Part shown: positions 9,552-17,928 of the stretch, piece by piece | How positions within the stretch are numbered: the first letter of the stretch is position 1 | How the letters are laid out: every line of letters begins with the position of its first letter | Source: Candidatus Gastranaerophilales bacterium | Lineage (GTDB): Bacteria > Cyanobacteriota > Vampirovibrionia > Gastranaerophilales > Gastranaerophilaceae | Direction: 5' to 3' | NCBI GenBank assembly: GCA_944326565.1 | Contig: CALVEL010000002.1 | Coordinates: 186,001 to 250,000, forward strand | Length of the DNA stretch: 64,000 nt | Notes under the pieces: model-generated | Told to the model about the DNA's origin: nothing | Databases searched by the model: none | Seen by the model: only the letters and a program-made list of their open reading frames with translations | Translations under genes and position numbers: made by a program

Positions 9552-10025
9552 ATGAAAAGAATAGAATCAATACAGGGTTTTGAACCGAATTTTGGAATGA
9601 GTGTTAAGTTTAAAAAAGGTGGGGAAAAATATTTCAACAAAGTTTTTGAAAAAAATCAAACCGCAGGGTATGAATTTATAAAAAGGCAAATGAATAACAA
9701 AACTTCTGATATTTATGTCTATGGATCAGGTGTCAAAGTCGGGATAAATTCTGCAAAATGGCGTGTTGTTGGGAGTATTTGGTCAAGAAGAAATAATTCA
9801 AAAATGATAGAAGAGATGTTCCTTTCAAGAAAAGCTGGATTATTTAGAAAACAAGCATTTAGGACTGTTATTCGTGAAGGTGCGCCACTGGCCGATAGTT
9901 ACGGTGTAAAAGGCAGAAAACTTGCAATTGCGGAAGAAATTGCAAATTATTTATCATATAGAAATGATAATAAAGCACCGTCTTTAATAGATAGAATAAA
10001 AGCTTTTTTTACAAATGACATATAA
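9552..10025 (+). CDS. Hypothetical basic protein, 157 aa
   Basis: Not recognised. A basic protein with no signal peptide or membrane span. The middle (about 40-110) alternates short strands and helices (SDIYVYGSGVKVG, SAKWRVVGSIWSRRNN), and a helical tail ends in a Phe-rich segment. It has its own promoter-like AT-rich region, a GGAA site before the ATG and its own terminator, so it is a single-gene unit. The N-terminal pattern (residues 4-16, ending in a FGM-like turn) vaguely recalls the short tags on two other lineage-specific proteins here. Confidence 0.7.
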   Translation: MKRIESIQGFEPNFGMSVKFKKGGEKYFNKVFEKNQTAGYEFIKRQMNNKTSDIYVYGSGVKVGINSAKWRVVGSIWSRRNNSKMIEEMFLSRKAGLFRKQAFRTVIREGAPLADSYGVKGRKLAIAEEIANYLSYRNDNKAPSLIDRIKAFFTNDI

Positions 10026-10055
10026 AAATAGCGGGATATATTCCCGCTATTTTTA
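10024..10055. terminator. Bidirectional terminator
   Basis: AAAAATAGCGGGA / TCCCGCTATTTTT hairpin between two convergent genes. It overlaps the stop codon of the minus-strand gene and has T runs on both strands. Confidence 0.85.
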
Positions 10056-10268
10056 TGCTGCAATTGGTACTAATTTAATATCTTTAAACTCAAGAGGAAT
10101 ATCCAAGATTTCTAAATTAATTTCAGGCAGATCCATTGAGATTTCTTTCAGCTCAAAAATCCCTTCATTAACATTTTTTCTTGAGTTGCATCCTATTTCA
10201 TAGGACAGACATTTCTCTAAAAATTCAATTACCTGCGTAATTGTAATGTTGGTTAAAATTTTACTCAT
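10053..10268 (-). CDS. Hypothetical protein, 71 aa
   Basis: A small acidic protein of unknown function. The N-terminus looks helical (TITQVIEFLEKCLSYEIGC) and the rest is Leu/Ile-Pro rich (LPEINLEILDIPLEFKDIKL). A good AAGAGGAG ribosome site lies before the ATG and the gene ends on a terminator, both of which support it over the plus-strand frame in the same place. Confidence 0.65.
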   Translation of the reverse strand: MSKILTNITITQVIEFLEKCLSYEIGCNSRKNVNEGIFELKEISMDLPEINLEILDIPLEFKDIKLVPIAA

Positions 10269-10409
10269 ACAAGACTCCTCTTCTTACTGGTATATATATA
10301 AAATATATAAAAAAGTTTGAATTTCATAAGAATGATTTTTTGTTACATAATTTAATAATTTTAAAAATAGAATGTTATGATTTATTATTTAGTAAAAGAG
10401 GAGATATAT

Positions 10410-10847
10410 ATGACAGTACTAAAAATAGAGAGATTGAAGCATAATAAGAATTTACCTGAATATAAGACGGAAGGTGCTGCAGGTATGGATTTGTGTGCAG
10501 CAGTTGATGAGCCTATAATTTTAAAGCCATTAGAAAGAGCCTTAGTGCCTACAGGTATTAAGATTGAACTTGAACATGGATATGAAGCTCAAATCAGACC
10601 GCGTTCAGGTCTTTCTATTAAACATGGAATTTCTTTGATTAATTGCGTAGGTACTATTGATGAAGATTATCGAGGTGAAGTGTGTGTACCTGTCGTAAAT
10701 CTTTCAAATGAAACTTATTCAATTCAGCCGCAGGAAAGGATTGCACAAATGATTATAGCTCGGGTTGAGCAGGCAAAAATTGAAGTTGTTACTCAATTGA
10801 CTGAGACAGTAAGGGGTGCAGGCGGATTCGGTTCTACGGGAAAATAA
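10410..10847 (+). CDS. dut: dUTP diphosphatase
   Basis: This 145-residue homotrimeric dUTPase hydrolyses dUTP to dUMP and pyrophosphate, limiting uracil in DNA and feeding thymidylate synthesis. All five motifs are present: AAGMDLCA, RPRSGLSIKHG, GTIDEDYRGE, QERIAQMI and the flexible C-terminal RGAGGFGSTG. I chose the ATG at 10410, not the in-frame ATG 33 bases upstream, because AAGAGGAG sits about seven bases before it and the protein then has the usual family length. It is a single gene between two small unknown genes and ends at a hairpin shared with its convergent neighbour. Confidence 0.97.
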   Translation: MTVLKIERLKHNKNLPEYKTEGAAGMDLCAAVDEPIILKPLERALVPTGIKIELEHGYEAQIRPRSGLSIKHGISLINCVGTIDEDYRGEVCVPVVNLSNETYSIQPQERIAQMIIARVEQAKIEVVTQLTETVRGAGGFGSTGK

Positions 10848-10850
10848 TTC

Positions 10851-10883
10851 AAAAAAATACTTCTTTTTAAAGAAGTATTTTTT
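10851..10883. terminator. Bidirectional terminator after dut
   Basis: AAATACTTCTTT / AAAGAAGTATTT stem with A and T runs on the two flanks, between convergent genes. Confidence 0.85.
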
Positions 10884-11070
10884 ATTTATCTTTTGATTTA
10901 AAAACAGAAATACTTTTCAGATTATCAATATCAAAGTTTGTTTTGATTAAATTGTCAAATAAATTATAATTCTCCTGTTTTTCAGTTTTATTTTTTTGAT
11001 TGTTCCAGTAATCTTTATCTAATTGAGGAGTGCCTTTATTATTTGAGTAATCTGAATACAAGTCTGTCAT
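10882..11070 (-). CDS. Hypothetical protein, 62 aa
   Basis: A small, very polar protein rich in Asn, Lys and Asp (SNNKGTPQLDKDYWNNQKNK), probably disordered in its first half. Not recognised. AAAGGA precedes the ATG at usable spacing and the gene ends on a terminator. Coding status is likely but not certain. Confidence 0.5.
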   Translation of the reverse strand: MTDLYSDYSNNKGTPQLDKDYWNNQKNKTEKQENYNLFDNLIKTNFDIDNLKSISVFKSKDK

Positions 11071-11160
11071 TTTTTTTCCTTTAATTTATATTTATTTCTT
11101 AACGGTTTAAAATTAAAAAACTTTATATTTTATGAAAAACTTTTTTACAAATTTTAATAA

Positions 11161-13392
11161 TTATTCCCGTTTAATACTCAATAACATATCATTTGGAATA
11201 AAGAAATCTTTAATGCCATAGTTTGCATTTACAAAACAAAATTCAACGGATTCTCCAAAATTTATATCCAAAAGCTCAAACGGAATGCTTAAATCTATTA
11301 CGTTTTCATAGACTGATTTAATATTTTTTGTACTTTGAAGTACCCACAAATTATTTGGGATTGATTTTATCAATCTTAGAAATTGAATTTGACCTTTTTG
11401 TATAGCGATTTGTATTTCGTTATGAAATTTTTCTTTTGAAATCGGTAATATATTTTCAGTTTTATTAATTAGCCTTACTGGAGATAGTGCATGTTTTCTG
11501 TCTGCATTTCTTAGGTATATATAAATTTGGAATGTTTTTTCGTTTAAATCAGGATTATTTTGAATATAATCATTTACATATAATCTAAAGTATAGATTAT
11601 TTTTATCATAACCAAAACAAATTCTGTCAAAGAATTTAGATTCACTCAAAAGCGGACCGTCAGGAATATCTATACACCCGGCATTGAGCCAAGAATCATC
11701 TTTACTGTCATTTCCGGTCATTCCAGGGGTAATTTCACCTTTTGGATAGCGTGAAGGTTTAGCTATCGCAGAAATTAAAGGAATATCAAGATATGCAGGG
11801 GACTCAAGCCCAAGTGATATATAGATATTCTTTAAGTGTTCTCTGAAAAGATAGTCAAAAATGTTATCACGTCCTGAATCGTTTGGTTCTCCATACCACC
11901 AAAACCAATCACTTCCTTCACAGATAAATAATTCTTTTCTGGCTGTTTCAATATTCGGATTAAGCGGGTTTTCTTTTACGAATTTCGAAAAGTCATCTCT
12001 TACTCTTTTCAAATATGCCCAGGCAAGATTTTTCAAAGGCTCATCAATCCATAGTTTAAAGTTTCTGTTAATCCACGAGCCTGCATATATTTTTTTTAAA
12101 GGTTTGTGATGTTTTTCTTGTTCTAAATAATCTGATATTAATACGGTCTCAAGACTCTTATCATCTTCTATAAGTTTATATAATGTCTTTATAAAAATAA
12201 AACCGTTTTGTGCATAATTCTCCCAGCAATTTTCACCATCCATTGCAATAGTCAAAAGATGGTTTTCGTCAGGTGAGGAAAGTAGTTTGCTCTGTGTAAC
12301 TTTAATTCTGTCATATAAATCATTTGCAGCTAATATTGCATCATGATTAGGATATTCAAAACTGATCAGATTCGGAATTACTGCATCTCGAAATATCATT
12401 TTCATACCGTTTTTATATTCATAAGATTTTAAAAGATGATATGGATCTTCTAAATATCCTTTGAAATCTCTTATAAATTCGAAATCTATGCTGTTTGATA
12501 ATACTCCCTCATCAGATATCGTCCATTCAATTCCAAGCGAATTAAGCATATCAAGTGTTTTGGAGCTGACACAGTGCTCGGAAGGCCAAATACCTTTAGG
12601 ACGTTTGCCAAAAATATCCTCAATTCTATCCAATGCAAATTCAGTTTGCAGTTTTGCATCCAGTCCCATTTTTAAATCAACAGGTAAATCATCTGTAAAT
12701 GTTTTTTTAATTCCGTTGATATCAATTAATATAGGTAAAATCGGATGATAATAAGGACTTGTGGTGATTTCAATTCGCCCTTTTTTCAAAAACTTCTTAT
12801 ACGTAGGAATAATTTTTCTTATAATATCCCTTTGAATTTCGATTATATTTTGTCTGTCTTCAAGAGTATAGTTTTTCCCTTTTTTAAAAAGTTTTTTTAG
12901 TAATGTATATTTATTTTTATAGGCAGAATCAAACCAAGCTAAATTAAATAAAGCCATAAGATCTGAGTATTCCTGGTTGCTGAATAAATTAAGTTTGCAA
13001 TCTGGATTTGAAACTCTTTTTTGATAAAGTCGGTTATATTCTTCAATCGGGAAAATCATATTTTGATAATTTGCATCAAAAAAATTATTTAATATAAATT
13101 CTTTATCATCATCACTTAATTCGCTGACATCTTTTATTGTAATTCTTGAATGGATATCGTGAAAACCTTTTTCTCCATAATCTATAAAAGCATCTAAAAG
13201 TACAGGTACGAGATTAAAGTTTAACTTAATTTTTTTAAACTTGTCAAGAATAGTGACCATTTCAAGATAATCTTTTATTGCGTGTAGTCTTACCCAAGGC
13301 ATAAGATAGTCACCGTCTGGAGTAAGCTGATATACAGGCTGGTGAAAATGCCAGTAGAATGCGACAGATAATTTTTTAGTTTGACTCATCAT
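11161..13392 (-). CDS. Glycoside hydrolase family 57 alpha-amylase-like enzyme
   Basis: This 743-residue GH57 enzyme probably acts on alpha-glucans such as glycogen or starch. The family signature HFHQP is at about 15-19. The nucleophile Glu lies in GIWPSEHCVSS (about 266-272) and the acid/base Asp in TIAMDGENCWENY (about 382-390). The C-terminal 250 residues form a beta-rich domain like that of amylopullulanase-type members. No signal peptide is visible, so it is probably cytoplasmic. With GH13 and two ROK kinases nearby, it fits storage or dietary glucan use. Either of the two leading Met codons could be the start. Confidence 0.92.
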   Translation of the reverse strand: MMSQTKKLSVAFYWHFHQPVYQLTPDGDYLMPWVRLHAIKDYLEMVTILDKFKKIKLNFNLVPVLLDAFIDYGEKGFHDIHSRITIKDVSELSDDDKEFILNNFFDANYQNMIFPIEEYNRLYQKRVSNPDCKLNLFSNQEYSDLMALFNLAWFDSAYKNKYTLLKKLFKKGKNYTLEDRQNIIEIQRDIIRKIIPTYKKFLKKGRIEITTSPYYHPILPILIDINGIKKTFTDDLPVDLKMGLDAKLQTEFALDRIEDIFGKRPKGIWPSEHCVSSKTLDMLNSLGIEWTISDEGVLSNSIDFEFIRDFKGYLEDPYHLLKSYEYKNGMKMIFRDAVIPNLISFEYPNHDAILAANDLYDRIKVTQSKLLSSPDENHLLTIAMDGENCWENYAQNGFIFIKTLYKLIEDDKSLETVLISDYLEQEKHHKPLKKIYAGSWINRNFKLWIDEPLKNLAWAYLKRVRDDFSKFVKENPLNPNIETARKELFICEGSDWFWWYGEPNDSGRDNIFDYLFREHLKNIYISLGLESPAYLDIPLISAIAKPSRYPKGEITPGMTGNDSKDDSWLNAGCIDIPDGPLLSESKFFDRICFGYDKNNLYFRLYVNDYIQNNPDLNEKTFQIYIYLRNADRKHALSPVRLINKTENILPISKEKFHNEIQIAIQKGQIQFLRLIKSIPNNLWVLQSTKNIKSVYENVIDLSIPFELLDINFGESVEFCFVNANYGIKDFFIPNDMLLSIKRE

Positions 13393-13440
13393 ACCTTAAC
13401 TTAACTCCGACTGTAAATTTATTATATCATTGTTTTCAAT

Positions 13441-13484
13441 AAAAACAACACCGATATTAAAAACGTGAATCGGTGCTGTTTTTG
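13441..13484 (-). terminator. Terminator of the ACT/symporter operon
   Basis: CACCGAT / ATCGGTG core extended by A/T-rich flanks, with T runs on both sides. It lies between the ACT gene and the GH57 gene, both on the minus strand. Confidence 0.75.
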
Positions 13485-13512
13485 TAATTAAGAAAGGTTG
13501 GTTTTAAGTTTT

Positions 13513-13791
13513 TTATAAATTGTGCATGTTATCAAAAATTTCTTTTCTCTGAACCCAAATTTCCATACCTAGTTCTTTGCCTATATTTAAAAGAGCTTCT
13601 TTGATTTCTTTGAATGAATATTTTGATTTTTCAATATTTCCCAGCATGAACATTACAAAATGTCCTTGCATAAGAGTTTGTTTTATATCTTCTATATTGA
13701 CTTCATATTCAGCCATTACTGTTGCTACTTTTGCAACAATTCCGACTTTATCAATTCCTGAAACGGTTATAATAATTTGTTGATCTGTCAT
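13513..13791 (-). CDS. ACT-domain protein
   Basis: A 92-residue single ACT domain of the UPF0237 type: IIITVSGIDKVGIVAKVATVMAEYEVNIEDIKQTLMQG followed by FVMFMLGNIEKS. ACT domains bind amino acids and modulate partners. The gene starts one base inside the stop of the upstream amino-acid symporter, so it is translationally coupled to it. An amino-acid sensing role next to the transporter is inferred. No enzyme domain is attached. Confidence 0.88.
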   Translation of the reverse strand: MTDQQIIITVSGIDKVGIVAKVATVMAEYEVNIEDIKQTLMQGHFVMFMLGNIEKSKYSFKEIKEALLNIGKELGMEIWVQRKEIFDNMHNL

Positions 13792-15371
13792 TATGAACCT
13801 TCTTCTGTTGTTGTAACAGTCGCTACAGCCGGAGCCGCTGTTGGCGTTACTGATTTAATCCAATCAGGCACGATGAATTTTCCGATATTATGATTTTTAC
13901 AATATAATTTTAAATCATTTTTGATTTCAGGAGCTAAGACATATAAAGCAATGATATTTGGTACTGACATTGCTATCATCATTGCATCAGTGATATTTAT
14001 AACAGATGCAACATTCATTGCAGATCCTATAACTATAAATACACAGTAGATAATATCAAAAGCAAGGTTACGTTTATGTCCTTCACCTACTAAGAATGTC
14101 CATGCTTTTTGTCCGTAATATGCCCAACTTATTAAAGTTGATAATGCAAATAAAATTACTACTATTGATAAAATATATGGGAAGAATGAAATTACAGATT
14201 CAAATGCAGAGCTTGCAAGTTCAATTCCTGAAATTTTACCTACCTGAGTTTGATCTAAAATTCCTGAGAATACAATCGCAAATGAAGTTAAAAGACATAA
14301 GATACCGGTCAAAAGAGTCTCTAAAAGAGCTACAAAACCTTGAGAGACAGGTTCATTTGTTTTAACAGTTGCATAAGCAATAGCCGCGGCACCAGTACCA
14401 GCTTCATTTGACTGGACTGAACGTCTGAGTCCTATGATAATAGTTCCGAATACACCGCCAGCGACAGCATGTGGTGAAAAAGCTTCACGAACAATAAGAG
14501 CTATAGCATGAGGTATGTGCATAAAGTTTGCAAGAATTACAATTAAACCTGCACCGATATATAAGAAACACATTGTAGGTACTAAAATTGTTGTAACTTT
14601 AGAAATACTTTTAATCCCATCAACAACAGCAAGCCACACAAGCACTGCAATTAACAATCCGAATACCCAAGTGTATCCGTGCATAAAACTGTGTTCTCCA
14701 CCGGTAATTAATAATAACTGATGCGCAGATTGATTTACCTGAATCATATTTCCGCCTGAAATTGCACCACCGATACAAAGCACTGCAAATATTGCAGAAA
14801 GAGGTTGACCAAGCCATCTCATTTTCTTTCTTGTAAGTCCATGAGCTATATAGTGCATTGGTCCGCCTGATACAGTACCGTCTAAATTAAATCTTCTGTA
14901 TTTGACAGCTAGTGAAGCTTCGACAAATTTTATAGACATACCTAAGATTGCACCTGCAAAAATCCAAAAAGCAGCACCCGGACCACCTATTGAAATTGAA
15001 ATTGCAACACCTGCAATACTTCCTATACCTATTGTACCAGATAGTGCGGTTGCAAGTGCCTGAAATGATGATACTTCACCGTTCCCGTCTGAAGATTTAT
15101 CAGATGGCTTTGCGACTACATCAATTGCATGTTTGAGTCCCCATATAGAAATTCCTCTGAAAAATATTGTAAAGAATATACCAGCAATTAATATCCAGAA
15201 TATAATTGCTGGAACACTCGAGCCACCTATTTTGACCGGAAAGAAAATTAAATTCGCAACCGCATCTGATATAGGTGCTATGTGTTTATCCATAAATTGA
15301 TCTACATTCATTGCGTTTGCATTTTGTACGTTAAATAAGAGTGTTAAAAGTACAATCAAAAATTTGTTCAT
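13791..15371 (-). CDS. Sodium:alanine/glycine symporter (AGCS family)
   Basis: A 526-residue inner-membrane symporter that imports alanine or glycine with sodium. The family core GTIGIGSIAGVAISISIGGPGAAFWIF and the VEASLAVKYR segment are clear, as is QSNEAGTGAAAIAYA further on. About ten or more hydrophobic spans are visible. An N-terminal signal-like segment (LIVLLTLLFNVQNANA) precedes the first usual span, which is longer than in many AGCS members. The tail is Ala/Thr/Val-rich. It is coupled to the ACT gene. I looked for a glycine riboswitch in the leader and saw none. Confidence 0.94.
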   Translation of the reverse strand: MNKFLIVLLTLLFNVQNANAMNVDQFMDKHIAPISDAVANLIFFPVKIGGSSVPAIIFWILIAGIFFTIFFRGISIWGLKHAIDVVAKPSDKSSDGNGEVSSFQALATALSGTIGIGSIAGVAISISIGGPGAAFWIFAGAILGMSIKFVEASLAVKYRRFNLDGTVSGGPMHYIAHGLTRKKMRWLGQPLSAIFAVLCIGGAISGGNMIQVNQSAHQLLLITGGEHSFMHGYTWVFGLLIAVLVWLAVVDGIKSISKVTTILVPTMCFLYIGAGLIVILANFMHIPHAIALIVREAFSPHAVAGGVFGTIIIGLRRSVQSNEAGTGAAAIAYATVKTNEPVSQGFVALLETLLTGILCLLTSFAIVFSGILDQTQVGKISGIELASSAFESVISFFPYILSIVVILFALSTLISWAYYGQKAWTFLVGEGHKRNLAFDIIYCVFIVIGSAMNVASVINITDAMMIAMSVPNIIALYVLAPEIKNDLKLYCKNHNIGKFIVPDWIKSVTPTAAPAVATVTTTEEGS

Positions 15372-15602
15372 TAAATTACTTCCTTTCGGTTTTTGTCTAA
15401 GGCTATAAGGGTAAACATACCATTAATTACCAACTTATTTATACTAGCAAAAACATGCTAAATTCATGTCAAATCGTTACGAAAACTTAAAAAAACGTTG
15501 CAAAACTTATTAGTATTAAATGGTGAAAACTATTGATAACAAATAGTTTTCTGGGGAAATTAATAAGTTTACATTTGATAAATATATTTTATGGTTATAT
15601 AT

Positions 15603-16249
15603 TTATTTAACCCAAGGATAGTCTTTGGGAATTTTCCAACCATTAGCTTGAATTAGTGCGGAACAAGAATTTCTTTGCTTAGGATTGTAACATAGAGATT
15701 TTTTCATTTTATAGCTTGAATGTTGCCAAAAAGTTTCAACCTGTTTAGTTTCAGGATTATATACAAAAGCAAAACCATTAATACCATCAAAAGAAATGTC
15801 TTTTGATGGATTGATAAGATAAAAAATAGTTAAAGTATTACTATTAGCGAGTAAAGCACTTCCAAATCCACTGCCATCATTAAATATATATTTTATATAA
15901 GTAGGATTAAGTTCTTTTTTTTCAATTGTAGATATATATTTTATAATGTATTCATCATACCATTTTATAAGATATTCTGAATTATCATTTGTTTCAAATG
16001 TTTTAAATGGTATATCCCCATGTTCTTCAACTGACCTAAGTAATGCCTGATTCATTATTGAATAAAATTTTGCTAAACGCGTTTCAATTATGTGTCTTTT
16101 ATAATTTAAAATTATAAGGGGTAGAGTCATTGAAATTACAATACCAATAATGCCGAGGGTTACTAATATCTCAGCAAGAGTAAAGCCAAAACTATATTTA
16201 AGCCCCCCCCCCCCCCTACTAAAACTCTCTCATAGTCTATATTTTGCAT
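15603..16249 (-). CDS. Prepilin-like protein, frame broken at a G14 tract (phase OFF)
   Basis: The true start is probably ATG 16249, with TAGGAGA seven bases upstream. It encodes MQNIDYERVLV, then 14 G, then a frame reading LKYSFGFTLAEILVTLGIIGIV and continuing to the stop at 15603. With 14 G the two parts are out of frame, and translation from 16249 would stop at a TAG soon after the tract. With 12 or 15 G the whole 215-residue protein is open. The mature part has a type IV pilin N-terminal helix, cleavage before FTLAE and a C-terminus GWKIPKDYPWVK, like the prepilin at 39150. A minor pilin or type II secretion-like pseudopilin role is inferred. Confidence 0.82.
16203..16216. repeat. Homopolymer tract: 14 C (G14 on the coding strand)
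   Basis: A run of 14 identical G:C pairs in AT-rich DNA, inside the leader-coding part of the 15603-16249 prepilin gene. Candidate slipped-strand switch; in frame only at 12 or 15. Confidence 0.9.
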
Positions 16250-16301
16250 ACTTTCTCCTATATACGTATACTATTTACTGGTGTATTTTATCAATTTTTT
16301 A

Positions 16302-17273
16302 TTAATAAGTCAATATTTGTATTTTTAGATTGCAAATTTTTTCATAAGAATTTTCAATACCATTTTTTAATTCAATATCTGTTTTAGCTTTTTGAGCCAA
16401 AGATTCAATTATAGTGATAGTTTCAGGCGTTGAATTTCTGTAAATAAACATATTTATTCCTGCTTTAATTCCCATAATGCAGGCATCTATTGCTCCGTAT
16501 GCTGCAACACCTTTCATAATCATATCATCAGAGATAATTATTCCATTATAGTCCAAATTATTTCTTAGATAAGAAAGAGCATTTTTGCTAAGTGATGAAG
16601 GGATGGGTGTCTCATCAAAACATTTACAATGGAGATGGGCTGCCATAATCATTTTTATTCCATTATTTATGGCTGATTTGAAAGGTGCTATATGAATTTT
16701 TTCCATAGTATCTATTGGCAAATCTATTACAGGTAGACTGAGATGACTGTCAGTATCGGCATCACCATGACCGGGAAAATGTTTTACGCAAGGCAAAATG
16801 CCGTTTTCTAAATAAGTTTTTGAAACTATCTTTTCAGCTTTAATTACATCAATGCTATTGTCAGAAAATGCTCTTTCTCCTATAATCGGGTTTTTAGGGT
16901 TTGTATTTACATCAATACAGGGAGCAAAATTTAAATTTATTCCAAAATCTTTTAGTTCTTTTGCAATTTCCTCAGTCTGTTTTTGCAAGAAGTCTTCGCC
17001 TTTAGCATAAGCAAATCTTGCTGATAGATATTTTTTACCGTTGTAAATATTTTCTGTTCTTTCAACCCGTCCTCCTTCTTGGTCTATTGAAAGAAAAAGT
17101 GGAGCGCTGGATTTATTTTTTATATCTTTTATAAATGTTTTGAATTGATCTTTTGATTGAATATCGTGTGTAAAAAATATAAGACCTCCGAGAGGATATG
17201 AAAGAGCTTTTTCATATCCCCCGCCTTCGGTTCCTAAAATAAACATTGAATATACTTTATCAATCAAATTCAT
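16302..17273 (-). CDS. nagZ: Beta-N-acetylhexosaminidase, GH3 (NagZ-like)
   Basis: A 323-residue GH3 enzyme that would remove N-acetylglucosamine from peptidoglycan fragments during cell-wall recycling. The NagZ-type signature KHFPGHGDADTDSH is present, with SIDQEGGRVER near residue 80 and IISDDMIMKG holding the nucleophile Asp. No signal peptide, so cytoplasmic as for NagZ. I chose the ATG at 17273, four bases after the upstream stop. A longer frame to 17312 would overlap the upstream gene by 35 bases and adds nothing family-like. It is in operon with the unknown gene upstream. Confidence 0.9.
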   Translation of the reverse strand: MNLIDKVYSMFILGTEGGGYEKALSYPLGGLIFFTHDIQSKDQFKTFIKDIKNKSSAPLFLSIDQEGGRVERTENIYNGKKYLSARFAYAKGEDFLQKQTEEIAKELKDFGINLNFAPCIDVNTNPKNPIIGERAFSDNSIDVIKAEKIVSKTYLENGILPCVKHFPGHGDADTDSHLSLPVIDLPIDTMEKIHIAPFKSAINNGIKMIMAAHLHCKCFDETPIPSSLSKNALSYLRNNLDYNGIIISDDMIMKGVAAYGAIDACIMGIKAGINMFIYRNSTPETITIIESLAQKAKTDIELKNGIENSYEKICNLKIQILTY

Positions 17274-17277
17274 AGTT

Positions 17278-17889
17278 TTATACACTTGCTGTTTGAGTAA
17301 ATAGTTTTTCATTTAAAGGATATAAAATTTTAAAATCGCCATTTTCAACTACTTCTGCAATTTTATCCAAAATAGTTTCTTTTTCTGTAGCTGTTAGTTT
17401 TTGTATTCCCAAATTTAATTCTATATCATTTGTATTTTGTACTTTTATAAATCCTTGATTTAATTTTAAAAACTCTTCATATTCATCAAGAACTCTTGGA
17501 ATAAAGTCGTTAATTTTATAATCTTGTCCCAAATAATATTTAACATCTTTTTTAAATTGTTCTAAATATTGTCTTATGAAATCAACTTCACCCGTAATTT
17601 CTTTTTCATCATATTCTCCGCCGTAGCAAAGATTATTCAATACAGGTTTATTTAAATCCTTAATACATGCAGCCCAGAGGATACAGCCAAGATAGAACCC
17701 TATGTATGTATCTATAAGATGTTGAATTTTATTGTAATACATTTTAAATTTCATCTTTTTTTGATTGAAATTTCTTACTCGTATTAAATCCTGATAAATA
17801 TTTTCTATACTTGGTACAAAAGCATTCAAATGTACTATAAACCCTGGATCAAATTGTGCACCGTCTGTAAAGTCAAATTTTTCTGTCAT
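17278..17889 (-). CDS. Hypothetical protein, 203 aa
   Basis: Not recognised. A soluble, helix-rich protein with no signal peptide. Features are a Tyr/Phe-rich segment (MYYNKIQHLIDTYIGFYLGC) and acidic stretches. It lies four bases upstream of the NagZ-like gene and about 40 bases after the secreted hydrolase-like gene, so the three probably form one transcript. Function cannot be inferred. Confidence 0.75.
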   Translation of the reverse strand: MTEKFDFTDGAQFDPGFIVHLNAFVPSIENIYQDLIRVRNFNQKKMKFKMYYNKIQHLIDTYIGFYLGCILWAACIKDLNKPVLNNLCYGGEYDEKEITGEVDFIRQYLEQFKKDVKYYLGQDYKINDFIPRVLDEYEEFLKLNQGFIKVQNTNDIELNLGIQKLTATEKETILDKIAEVVENGDFKILYPLNEKLFTQTASV

Positions 17890-17928
17890 GTTAAAGTTCC
17901 TCTTTTTATTTTTATAATGTATTTATTT

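Noticed and set aside
15372-15602. Possible glycine riboswitch before the AGCS symporter
   Set aside because: The leader lacks the paired GGA-rich aptamer pattern; only AT-rich DNA and a ribosome site are visible.
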